Assembly (NCBI GenBank): GCA_904066235.2
Contig: CAJFCV020000006.1
Location: 12,028,001-12,092,000, forward strand
Reading direction: 5' to 3'
DNA length: 64,000 bases
From: Bursaphelenchus xylophilus
Lineage: Eukaryota > Nematoda > Chromadorea > Rhabditida > Aphelenchoididae
Positions within the stretch are counted from its first letter, which is position 1; each line of letters opens with the position of its first letter. The translations under genes and the position numbers were made by a program. Below are positions 45,562 to 56,500 of this stretch, one piece after another. Below the pieces are notes generated by a model that was not told where the DNA came from, searched no databases, and saw nothing but the letters and a program-made list of their open reading frames with translations.

Positions 45562-48500
45562 TTATCCGAGTTTTTGGGCTTTGAACACTGGCTGGCCATC
45601 TTTATCATCATCATCATCCGAGTTGTCGGCTTGGAAAACGGGCTTGGGCTGGGTCTTGGCGTAGGCTTTGTTGATGTAGAGGGGGTTCTTTTCGGCCTGA
45701 AATACAAGAATAAAACCCTTTTTTTTGATTTGAAGCCCACAAAATTTTTTTTGAGTCCCACCACGAACTCCCTGAGAATCAGGGAAAATCGCAAAAAATG
45801 AACAAAATCGCCGGAATTTTAATGAAAATCAATTAAATTCTTCTTCGGCAGACCTTGGAGAGCCTAATAAACTCAAAATTTACATTTGAGACATGAATTT
45901 TGGGTCCAACCACGAAAGCCCTGAAAATCAGGAAAAGGCCGAAAAAGTGGCTAAAATAGCCGGAATTCATCCGAATAACAGCGATAACCTCTTCAAGCTT
46001 GCCTAGAAACTCGTTGTAAACCATTTTAACCCATAAAATCCAGAAATTTTTGGTCCCACCACGAAAGCCCTGAAAATCAGGGAAAGTCTCAAAAATCGAC
46101 CAAAATCACCACGAGTTCACTGAAAATCCACTGAATTCTTCCTCAACCAACATTTTAGAACCTTATCAGCTCCCAAATTCACATTTCAGACATGACTTTT
46201 GAGTCCCACCACGAACTCCCTGAAAATCAGGGAAAGTCCCAAAAAGTGGCCAAAATCACCGCAAGTTCCCTGAAAATCCACTGAATTCTTCCTCAACCGA
46301 CATTTTAGAACCTTATCATCGCCCAAATTTACATTTCGGACATGACTTTTGGGTCCCACCACGAACTCCCTGAAAATCAGGAAAAGTTTCAAAAATCGAC
46401 CAAAAATCACCACAAGTTCACTAAAAATCCTTTGAATTCCTCTTCAACCGACATTTTAGAACCTTATCATCTCCCAAATTTACATTTCAGACATTATTTT
46501 CGGGTCCCACCACGAACTCCCTGAAAATCAGGGAAAGTTTGCAAAACCCCGCCAAATCACCCGAAATCCCTCCAATCACACCACGTACCTCTTCGGCATG
46601 CCGTAAAATGCTCTGACGGATGTCGTCATCGCCAATGAACTCCTTATTTCGGTTCACTCCCAACTGTTGCGCAATATACGAATGTAGCGTGGAGCCGGCG
46701 GCCGCAACCCGGCCGCCCTGGCCCGGCCCGTCCTTCGGGATGTCGGCGGGCGTTCGGAAGCTGGGCCGCTGCGAGTTGTTGTACATGCGGAGGTACTTTT
46801 TGAGGCGGAATTCGGTGACTTCCTTCTCTTCGGCGTCCTCTCCCTTGGCTTGGAACATCTCGAGAGATAATGCTGAAAAAATTATCGTAAAATATACGAT
46901 TAAAACTTGCTCAAACTCGAATAAAATCCCTGGTAACGTAAAAAATCGCTAGTTTCAAGCCTAATATTTAGAAAAAATCAAAAAAAAATCATCAAAAGTT
47001 GTCATGGATAATATAATGTTATGCCGGAAATCAGCTAAAAATAGTTTTAAATTGTAAAAAACGTCCTAACAATCCGTGACTGCATCAAAATTGCCAACTA
47101 AAACAACTTCAGTATCCCAAAAATCATCAAAAATTATCATGGATAATATAATTTTCAGTCGGAAATGAGCTAAAAATAGTTTTAAATTGTAAAATACGTT
47201 CTAACAATGTATGACTTAATCAATATGTTCAACCAAAACGGCTCAAAAACCCCAAAAATCATCAAAAATTGTCATGGATAATATAATTTTATGCCGGAAA
47301 TGAGCTAAAAATGATTTTGAATTGTAAAATACGTTCCAAGAATCCATGACTTGATCAATATTGTCAACTAAAACGGCTCAAAAGTGCAAAAAATCATCAA
47401 AAATTATCATGGATACTATAATTTTCAGTCGGAAATCAGCCAAAAATGGTTTTAAATTGTAAAATACGTTTGTAAACAACCTTAAAAGATTATTATCGCC
47501 AACTAAAACAACTTTAACATCCCAAAAATCATCAAAAATTATCATGGATAATATAATTTTTTCCCTCTAAACTTGTCCAAATCCCATCCAAGATACCAAA
47601 AAAAAATTTTTTTAATCCCTTAGAATTTCATTAGGTTCCTTTTTGGACCCAAAACTCCCTGTTTTTCCAAAAATTTTTTATCAAAAATTCTCATTTTCCA
47701 AAAAAATCTTCCAAAATCGCCAAAAAACTCAATTTTTGGCCAAAAATCGAGGCCAAACCCTTAAAAAACTTACGAGCCAGGATCATTTCCTCTTTGACGA
47801 CCTCCGTAGCCCTCGGGCGGCGGACCTGTTTGTCGACGCACAATCTGGCGCCTCTTTGGCTGAACTTTGTGTCGTAGTAATTCTTCACATTTCCGTCGCT
47901 CAGGCCGACCAGGATCTGTTCAATCTTCGGATGCCACAGAATCTTGATGCATCCTGCATTTGGATATTCGATTTTGTATTTCAGGTCCAGGTCCTCGGTG
48001 GAGAAGAAGAGCAGAGAGCCGGAATAGCCGCCTTTTTGGAGGGTTTGGGTGCCCGTGAAGATAAAGTTCGTGTCCGGGCTGTAGCCGCAGTCGGTTCTGA
48101 AAATTGATTTTTTGTAATTTTAGTCCGGAAATTATGCAAATCTGGGGAAAAAAGTTAATTTAAAAAATAAAAAAAAAATGAAATCTTAAAAATTTTTTCA
48201 AAAAAATGAAAATTTTTATAAATTTTAATCCAGAAATTATGCAGATTTCGGGAAAAAAAAAGTTAATTTAAAAAAATTTAAAAAATTAAATTTTAAAACT
48301 TTTAAAAAAATGAAAATTTCTAAAAATTTTAGTCCGGGAATTATGCAAATTTCGGGAAAAAAGTTAATTTAAAAAAATTAAAAAATCCCCCCTAAATTTT
48401 TTTAAATCCCCCAAAAATAAAAAAAACCCAAAACTCACCGATTAAATACAGCATCCAGCCCTTCCACAGATTTAATTGGCTCCTTGAACTTGGCCAACTC

Positions 48501-50906
48501 CCAGATTTTCAATGTTCCGTCCACTGAAACGAAACGATTATTTTTATTTTCCGCACAGTGCACATCAAAACAAAATATTTTCGCAAAATAATTCAAAAGA
48601 AATTTTCGTGCACAGTGCAAATTCAAAACAAATCTTTTCGCACAGTGCAAAACCGAAAAAAATTTCATGCACAGTGCAAATTCAAAAAAAATTTTCATGC
48701 ACTGTGCAAATTCGAAAAAAATTTCATGCACAGTGCAAATTCAAAACAAATTTTCAACGCACAGTGCAAATTCGAAAAAAAATTTCATGCACAGTGCAAA
48801 TTCGAAAATTTTTTTCACGCACCGTGCAATCCCACATTTCAAGGCGCAGCGAAAATTCAAAACAAATCTTTTCGCACAGTGCGAATCCGAAACAAATTTT
48901 CAATGCACAGTGCAAAATTCATCGCTATTGCACAGTGCAAAATTCATCGCAATTGCACTGTGCAAAATTCATCGCTATTGCACTGTGCAAAATTCATCGC
49001 AATTGCACTGTGCAAAATTCATCGCTATTGCACTGTGCAAAATTCATCGCTATTGCACCGTGCAAAATTCGTCGCTATTGCACTGTGCAAAATTCGTCGC
49101 TATTGCACTGTGCAAAACTCAAAGGCTTCTTTCCTTCGCACTGTGCAGTTCACTCCTTCCTTTCTTCTTTGCACTGTGCCAACCAAAATTTCTTTCCCGT
49201 TGCACTGTGCAATCCTTCAAAATCTTCTGTCCGCACACATTCCCAAAACTCCTTCCCCAAATCCCCGCACGGTGCACTTACTGCTTCTGCTGATCAATTT
49301 CTTATTGTCCAACGAGAACTGTATGCATGTCACTGTGGCCGTGTGTGCTTTTCGATTTTGATATTGAGTGCTGACATACAGTCCTCCATGTTTCCACATG
49401 TGAATTGAGCCATCGTCGCAGCCGGCGGCGATCAATTTGCCATCGCGCGAGTAGGCGCAACAATTCGGGATGATCCGTTTGCCGCCGGCGTTCCGGCAGC
49501 GGATCACCTTCTTTTGGGTGTTGATGACTTTGGTGACTTCTTTAAAATCCTCAGTGTTCCATAATCGGATAGTTCTAAAAATCGGAAAAAAAATGAAAAA
49601 AAAAAATTTTTTTGGCAAAAAATTTTTTTTTTCAAAAATCTCAAAATCACTTACCCATCATCGGAGCAGGTCATAAACTCATTTTTGTTGTATGGATGCC
49701 AGCATCCAGCATTCACGGCGGCCGTGTGGCCTTTTGTTTTGTTCACATCCACCAGGTATTGGTCGCCGCGCACAGTCTCGGCCCACTGCTGTCCATTTCG
49801 ATCCAAAATCTTCAAAATAGCCTCACCCGTCGTGATCAGCAGCCTTTCGCCGTTCATGTTGTACGACAGGCTGTTTATGACGTGACATTCGGCGGGCAAC
49901 AGCTCTCGATAGGGTTTGAATAACTTGTCCATCTTTTGATAGTCGTGCAAATTCACGGCGTATCCTTGAGTACCGACCGCAAATTTGCAGCCCTGAACGT
50001 CTATGGCCAGTGCGGTAACGGCTTTGTCCGAGCCTGTGCGGATTGTGACTTCCGATTCTGCTGGGATCAAGGTTGCTACGGTGAGCTGAAAAAGAGTAAG
50101 TAGATCGTGGAAAGTCCTCAAACAGGTGTGAAATGGTTCTACGTGGCTTGGCCCATCAATTGACGGCGCTACGAACCCGTAGAAGGCCAAAATCGACGAA
50201 TTTAAATAGCTGTTGCCTAGTGTAATATAATTTTTGTTGCGCTCATCAAGAATCAACCTTTTAATGATCTCCGAAGCAGCGTAATAGCATATTCCAGCTA
50301 TTGGACACCTAAAAACCAAGAAAAAAATAGGCAAATACTTACAGGTTCATCGTATTCTCCATCTGACTCCTCGTCTTCAACCCGCTGCCGTTCCGCAGCC
50401 GGATCGTCAACCACGACTGTCTTATCCACTTCAAAACCGGGAGGAAGAGCTGGTCCAACATCGTCATCGCTGTCTTCCTCTGTTGCCGCAGTTTGAGTAG
50501 GTTTCTGAAAAAATTATATTACACATAGCAAGCCAACGAAAAAAATCAAAATTTCTTGTGGTATCATGCCTCAAATTAACTCAAATTGCTAACAAGATAA
50601 ACTCATAGCAAAATCCATCAAAATAAACGCGTCTATATCGATTATACCACCCACGCTCACCTCTGGAATCGAGATTTTTTCAATTCCTTCTCGAGCCTGC
50701 TCCGAACTCGTCGACGCGTCCGGAATGATGTGTGTAGACTCCTCATCGTGTTTGTACTGCGGAGCTTGTGCCAAGGTCTGTGCCATTATCTGTTCCAGGT
50801 CGAAAGTTCGGGCTTTTTTCGTCTCTATGGGACGTTTTCGATCGCCTAAGGACAAAAATCCAAAATAATGCGTTAACAACTTACTTGACGATGAAGAATC
50901 TGACAT
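45562..50906 (-). CDS. gad-1: WDR70 / GAD-1 WD40-repeat protein
   Basis: Nine exons (minus): 50906-50885, 50845-50661, 50504-50343, 50085-49655, 49574-49282, 48523-48439, 48096-47774, 46872-46589, 45696-45562; 639 residues, close to human WDR70 (about 650). Family marks: acidic N-terminus with [31 protein letters not shown] then [84 protein letters not shown], and a C-terminal [23 protein letters not shown]70 acts in the nucleus with CUL4-type ligases and in DNA repair; worm gad-1 is needed for gastrulation. TTTACAG ends 8 bp before the ATG, a likely trans-splice site. Introns carry tandem repeats and, in intron 5, GCAC-N-GTGC arrays. Confidence 0.95.
45752..46560. repeat. Tandem repeat, 149-bp unit, six copies (gad-1 intron 8)
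   Basis: GTCCCACCACGAAC-type starts are at 45755, 45904, 46053, 46203, 46352 and 46503 (149-151 bp). Each is followed by a small hairpin, CCCTGAAAATCAGGG. Units also hold TTCTTCCTCAACCGACATTTTAGAACC, which resembles the neighbouring exon-8 edge CCTCTTCGGCATGCCGTAAAATGC. Confidence 0.95.
46985..47572. repeat. Tandem repeat, 135-bp unit, five copies (gad-1 intron 7)
   Basis: RTCATGGATAATATAAT recurs at 47001, 47136, 47271, 47407 and 47541. Units also contain AAATCATCAAAAATTRTC, GCCGGAAATSAGC and TTTTAAATTGTAAAATACG. Confidence 0.95.
48115..48410. repeat. Short tandem repeat, about 105 bp, three copies (gad-1 intron 6)
   Basis: TTTTAGTCCGGAAATTATGCA recurs three times with variation, each time followed by GGGAAAAAAGTTAATTT. 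Confidence 0.85.
48552..49278. repeat. GCAC-N-GTGC cluster 5 with a strict 25-bp subarray (gad-1 intron 5)
   Basis: The motif fills the whole intron between 48524 and 49281. From 48904 to about 49120 it forms a regular 25-bp tandem (motif plus AAAATTCATCGCTATT), about nine copies, in which the centre base and one spacer base vary while the motif arms do not. On the gene strand the first copy starts 5 bp after the donor (GTAAGTGCACCGTGC). Confidence 0.95.
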
Positions 50907-50996
50907 TTTTGTGGCTGTAAATCCTTCCGGATCCGGCTAATAACAAGTAAAAAAGAGACTCGGCAAAAAAAATCCAAAAAAATTCGGAAATATTTT

Positions 50997-51050
50997 TCTG
51001 GAGACAGAGTTGACACAAAGTTAGAGAGGTGTGTCAAGTGTTCCGCTGTG
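50997..51050 (-). promoter_or_regulatory. Palindromic promoter motif shared by gad-1 and syf-1
   Basis: GAGACAGAGTTGACACAAAG then TTAGAGAGGTGTGTCAAGTG lies about 100 bp upstream of the gad-1 ATG. A near-identical segment is at 59570-59620 upstream of syf-1. The TTGACACAA/TGTGTCAA halves are inverted repeats, compatible with a dimeric activator site. Confidence 0.55.
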
Positions 51051-51195
51051 GCTAAAATACGTCGAATCAAAGCGAATGAAGGTCTGTTTCATGTTTCCTT
51101 GACAATTTATAACTTCTATGACAAATTTAATTTATTTCCATACATTTCCATTAAACTAACCGTCGAAACTCTACACTTTTCTTCTTCAAATACCT

Positions 51196-53345
51196 CTAGT
51201 ATAATATAAGAGTGAAGACAGAAGATTTCGGAGGAAAATTTTGAAAATTTTTCGAATTCACTTTTTTTTCGATTTTGGAGTAAAAATTTTTTTTACTCCC
51301 AAAAATGCCAAAAAAAAAGTAAACACGAAGTTTACTCCAAAATTTTGAAAAAAATTTGATTTTCGGGAGTAAACTGGGAGTTTACTCGCCGGGGCCGGGA
51401 AATCGAATGGCGGCGAGTAAATCTGGATTTTGCTCGCTTCCAATTATTTCCTCAGCTATCACAGAGGCACAGATGACCCAGGACGTAAGGCGGGCGCGTT
51501 AGTAAATAATTCGCGCCAAACTTACGAAAAATTTTGCCGAATCCTGACTGGGAGCCTCCCAGTCAGGAATCCCGCGATTCCTGCAGTCAGGAATGTTTTT
51601 GACTGGGCGGCCTCAAAATCGACATCCCAGTCACCTGAGACGAAGAAACGGGGAGAAAAAACGAAGAGAGCGAGAGAAACGCGCGCTATTTCGTGCTCTC
51701 TCTGCCTCTCTGCGCCCTCTCTTCGTTTCCCGCTCTTTCGCTCTCTCTCTCCTTTTTTTGCGCTCTCTCGCTCTTTCTTTCGAAAAAGAGAGAGAGAGCG
51801 CGAAACGGAAAGAGGGCGCTCAGAGGCAGAGACAGCACGAAATGGCGCGCGTTTCTCTCGTTCTCTTCGTTTTTTCTCCCTATTTCTTCGTCCTAGTCAA
51901 CAGTTATTGACCCCTCACCCAGTCCGCATCAGGACATTTCCGGAATTTGGACACTTCCGGAATGGCGGAATAGTGACACTTCCGGAATGGCGGAACAGTG
52001 ACACTTCCGGAATGGCGGAACAGTGACACTTCCGGAACCGGGGAAAAATCAAAGAAGAGGCTTAGACCTGCCATCTGAACCATCTGACTGGATTTATTGT
52101 TATTAATCTCAAAAATTTTGTTATTTTTTTTCTGATTGTTACTTTTTTCTTAAGTAGTAGTGTTGAAAAGTAATTTTTTGGAATTTTTCCAAAAATACTG
52201 GATTTAGGGGTTTTCGAGGGTGCTGATTTCGAAAATCATGTTAGCTTTCCTCTTCATAGTACTATCTGGTACTATACAGTACAAGGTGAAAATATGGCTC
52301 TTGGCGTTAATGGTGTTGTTTTGATGCTTGGTACTCCTCAAAAACACGTTTTAAATAATTGGTACTGTTTAGTACTGTCTGGTACTGTGTAGTACAAGAT
52401 AAAAATTTGGCCTTTAGGCGTTAGTGGTGTTGTTCTGTTCCTTAGTACTCCTATTTTCACCTTGTACTACATAGTACCAGACAGTACTAAACAGTACCAA
52501 TTATTTAAAACGTGTTTTTGAGGAGTACTAAGCATCAAAACAACACCATTAACGCCAAGAGCCATATTTTCACCTTGTACTGTATAGTACCAGATAGTAC
52601 TATGAAGAGGAAAGCTAACATGATTTTCGAAATCAGCACCCTCGAAAACCCCTAAATCCAGTATTTTTGGAAAAATTCCAAAAAATTACTTTTTAACACT
52701 ACTACTTAAGAAAAAAGTAACAATCAGAAAAAAAAATAACAAAATTTTTGAGATTAATAACAATGAATCCAGTCAGATGGTTCAGATGGCAGGTCTAAGC
52801 CTCTTCTTTGATTTTTCCCCGGTTCCGGAAGTGTCACTGTTCCGCCATTCCGGAAGTGTCACTATTCCGCCATTCCGGAAGTGTCCAAATTCCGGAAATG
52901 TCGTGGTGCCACCCAGTCAAGAATCGCGGGATTCCTGAACGGACCACAGTCAGGAAGTTTTGACTGTACGAAGAGTCAGGAACCCCGCGAATCCTGACTA
53001 GAGCCTCCCAGTCAGGATTCGGCAATATTTTTCGAAAGTTCGGCGCGAATTACTAACGCAAATAAAAAAAATTTTTTGCGCCCAGGGGTCAACTGTTCCC
53101 CGGGAGTAAACTCTGGATTTACTCGTCGGCACCTTCGGCGAGTAAATTCTGAGTTTACTCCAAAAAAAGGCGAAAAAAAAGTAAACTCGGAATTCACTCC
53201 AAAAATGGAAATTTTGAAAGCTATTTCGATTCCTACTCGCCGACCCATAAAATTTCTCGATTTTTACTCTCTTTTTCAAAAAAAAGTGAATTCGAAAAAT
53301 TTTCAAAATTTTCCTCCGAAATCTTCTGTCTTCACTCTTATATCA
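51196..53345. mobile_element. Foldback element FB2 between gad-1 and syf-1 (2.15 kb)
   Basis: Outer arms AGAGTGAAGACAGAAGATTTC (about 51210; complement 53320). Inner layers: GAGTAAACTC-rich arms, a CAGTCAGGAATCCCGCGATTC layer, and a GACACTTCCGGAATGGCGGAA tandem (29 bp; three copies left, two right). The core (52150-52710) shares GGGGTTTTCGAGGGTGCTGA, GTTAATGGTGTTGTTTTGATG and GTACTGTCTGGTACTGT with FB1. A second palindrome of AGAG/CTCT repeats (about 51640-51900) interrupts only the left arm. No transposase. The AGAG tract's open frames are not genes. Confidence 0.9.
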
Positions 53346-53558
53346 TCAAGTTTACTGTGGTAAATCAAATATAACCATGGGCAAATAAGTGGATAACATT
53401 ACAAACACCTTCATATTGGATTAAAAACAATTAAATTACAAAAACCAACCAATCAAAGAAGAGAAATCAACAATTTTCGGACATCATCTAGTATAACATA
53501 ACTTTTTGTCGATTTCTCCAAGATATCGAAACACATCTTAATCAGATTCAATGCAAAT

Positions 53559-56500
53559 CTATTCCGCTTCCTCCTCATCGTCTTCCTCAATGTTAATATC
53601 GATTTCATCTGGGTTTTCGGTGACATTTTCCGTGACCGTTTTAATGTCTCCTCTAACAAAACTGATGGGTCTGACGTCCGCCGGGCGGCGTTTGGTGTTC
53701 TCTTCGGCCGCGATCTGCTGTGCTCGAGCCTCCAGGACGGCCATGGAGTCGGCGGCCGACAATTCACCGGCCTTTTCGGCCTTTCCTCCGATCGTGGCCA
53801 ACATTTGGGCACTCATGTAGTTCACATTGATATTATACGAAGCCTGGACCGACCGCTTCACTCGCAACATCTCACGAAGTGTGTCTTCGTTGCCATGTGC
53901 CACTTCGAACTCTTTCCAGGTTTCCCAGAATTGGCCGTGGACCTAAATTTGAAAAATTTATATTATCCATGGTCAGCTCCCTCAGCTGTCAAAAAATGCC
54001 CTTTATCTTGCAAAATATAAGTTCTGATCTACTTTAGAGATACCTACGATCTACTTTCTGCCTAAAAAACCAATATTTTCATACAATTTTCCAGCAAATA
54101 ATCAAAAATTATCTTATACATCACCAGCTCCTTCAACTGTCAAAATCTCAACCCTTATCCTCTAAAACCAATCCTGATCTATCTTTGGACCAACAACAAT
54201 CCCTATCCTACTCAAAACAACCTCTACCCCAACAATTCACCACAAAATTTTCCAAAAATTATATTATCCATGACCTTCACCCCAAAAAGCCAAAAAAACT
54301 GCCAAAAATCGTCTTCAAACTCACTCTCGGATCGCAGATCTCCGCGCAATGGGCGTAAATCGCTCTGGCTCTGTCAATTTCGCCCAGATTTCGTTCAACT
54401 TGAGCGAATTTCAACGACATTTCCCTTGAACTGTCTTCGGGGAGGGCTTCGATTGCCTCTTGGAAAATGGGTCGACTGCTCGTGATTCCGAAGAATTCTA
54501 TGGCCTTCTTCAGGTAGATATTGTAGACCACCAGCATGTCCGTCTCCTCCACGCTCTTCGCCGCTCTGCTGTAGATGGCCATGGCGTGCCGAGCGAGGCC
54601 GCATTCCTCCTCCAGTTTCGCATAGAGAAGGTAAATCCCTTTCGCAAATTTCGGTGGGCAGTTCTCGAGGCATTGTTCGAAGAGATCGCGGGCTCTTTCT
54701 AGCTTCTTTCCACCCTAGAAATAAAAAAAAATCAAGTTCAATATAAAAACTTTAAATCTGATGACAAATTTTGTCACGTGCGATTCTGATGTCTTGGAAC
54801 GATTTGGAGTGCAAATTAGCTATGAATAATGCCTTATAGGAGGTCTTCTTTGATTCAAAGTGGATTTTGTGGGTTGCAAGAAATGTTTTTATATTGCACA
54901 TGACGAGATTTGAGATTAATTTAGACTTGATGATTTTGAAATTTTTTGTGGGTTTAGAGGTTGGAATAAAGGCTTTTATCGTATTTTACAGTCTGGATTG
55001 TAACTTGGAACATTTGCTTTGTGGTTTGAAAACGATTTTTATATTACACATGACAAGGTTTGTCATCAGATTTAAAATTTTTATATTGCACTTGATTGCT
55101 TTTCTATTTCTAGGGTGGAAAGAAGGAACAGGGGCGACTGGGGAAAGAAAAGTACGATTGGGTTAACCGAAAAGTATTATTTTTCTTCGATGCAATTGTC
55201 AAAATTAGGATAATCAATGGCGCTGATTGCGAAAATGACATTCATATTTTTTTGATCGTAACTCTAAAGTAGTAATTTTTTGAATTTTTTCATAAATACT
55301 CGATTTAGGGGTTTTCGGTGTATTTATGCAAAAAAATCAAAAAATTAAAACTTTAAAGTACTACTTAGGGGAAAAAGTAATGATCAAAAAATGAATGTCA
55401 TTTTCGAAATCAGGGCCCTCGATTATCCTAATTTCGACACTTGAATCGAAGAAAAATAAGACTTTTCGGTTTCCCCAATCATCTTTTTCCCCAATAGCTC
55501 CAAGTTCCTTCTTTCCACCCTACATAGAAAAACAATCAAGTGCAATATAAAAATTTTAAATCTGATGACAAAACTTGTCATGTGTAATATAAAAATCGTT
55601 TCCAAACCACAAAACGAATGTTCCAAGTTACAATGCAGACCACAAAATACCATAAAAACCATTATTCCAGCCTCTAAACCCACAAGAAATTTCAAAATCA
55701 TCAAATCTAAATTAATATCAAATTTCATCATGTGCAATATAAAAACATTTCTTGCAACCCGCAAAACCCATTTCTAACCAAAAAAGACCTCCTAAAACGA
55801 ATGATTCATATCTAATTTGTCCCCCAAATCGTTCTCAGACATCAAAATCACCTAAAACAATATCAAACTCCTTACATATCTGACAGTAAACTTGGCCAAA
55901 TACACATTCCAAATGTCATAGACCATGGGCCATCTAAACAAGCCAATTCCTTTCTCGTAGGCCTTGAACGACTCCTCAAAATAGTGATTCTCCTCCAAGA
56001 AACGGGCAAAATTGATGACAATTTGAGGGGTCGCAATTCGGAGCTCGATTATTCTTTCGTAGACTTTTCGGCATGTTTCCACAGTTCCCAGGCTCTCCTC
56101 AATGTCTGCGTATAACGACCAAACTCTGAGGGATTTGTAGACTCTTTTTTGGACCTTTTCCGTCTCATCAAAATATTGAACCTTCTTCTTTGGCTGATCC
56201 GTGGCGCGTTTTAAGAGGTAAATAGCGGCATCGTAGTCTCTGAAATCACGGAATAAGAATTAAAATTTTCAATCAAACCCTTTCCACCACCAACAAATGA
56301 CTTTCTAATGTTAAACTCGGCAGCGAAACACTTGACCCAAAAAGGGGTAGTTTTGGGACAAGTCTTCCGCTCATTCCCAAACCATCAAAACCAACCTCAG
56401 ACTCGATTCGAACATACATAAGACTTTGAATACTAAATCTGTAGACCACTGTTTTGCCAATTCATTTACCTTTTTATATTGTACTAGACCGCCAATTTTT

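Noticed and set aside
48904..49120. CRISPR-like regular array
   Set aside because: Repeats are palindromic 9-mers with repeated, not unique, spacers, in an intron of a eukaryotic gene; no cas genes.
51430..52026. 198-codon Ser/Arg/Phe-rich frame in FB2
   Set aside because: Low-complexity AGAG/CTCT palindrome and CCGGAA tandem repeat, no start context or introns.
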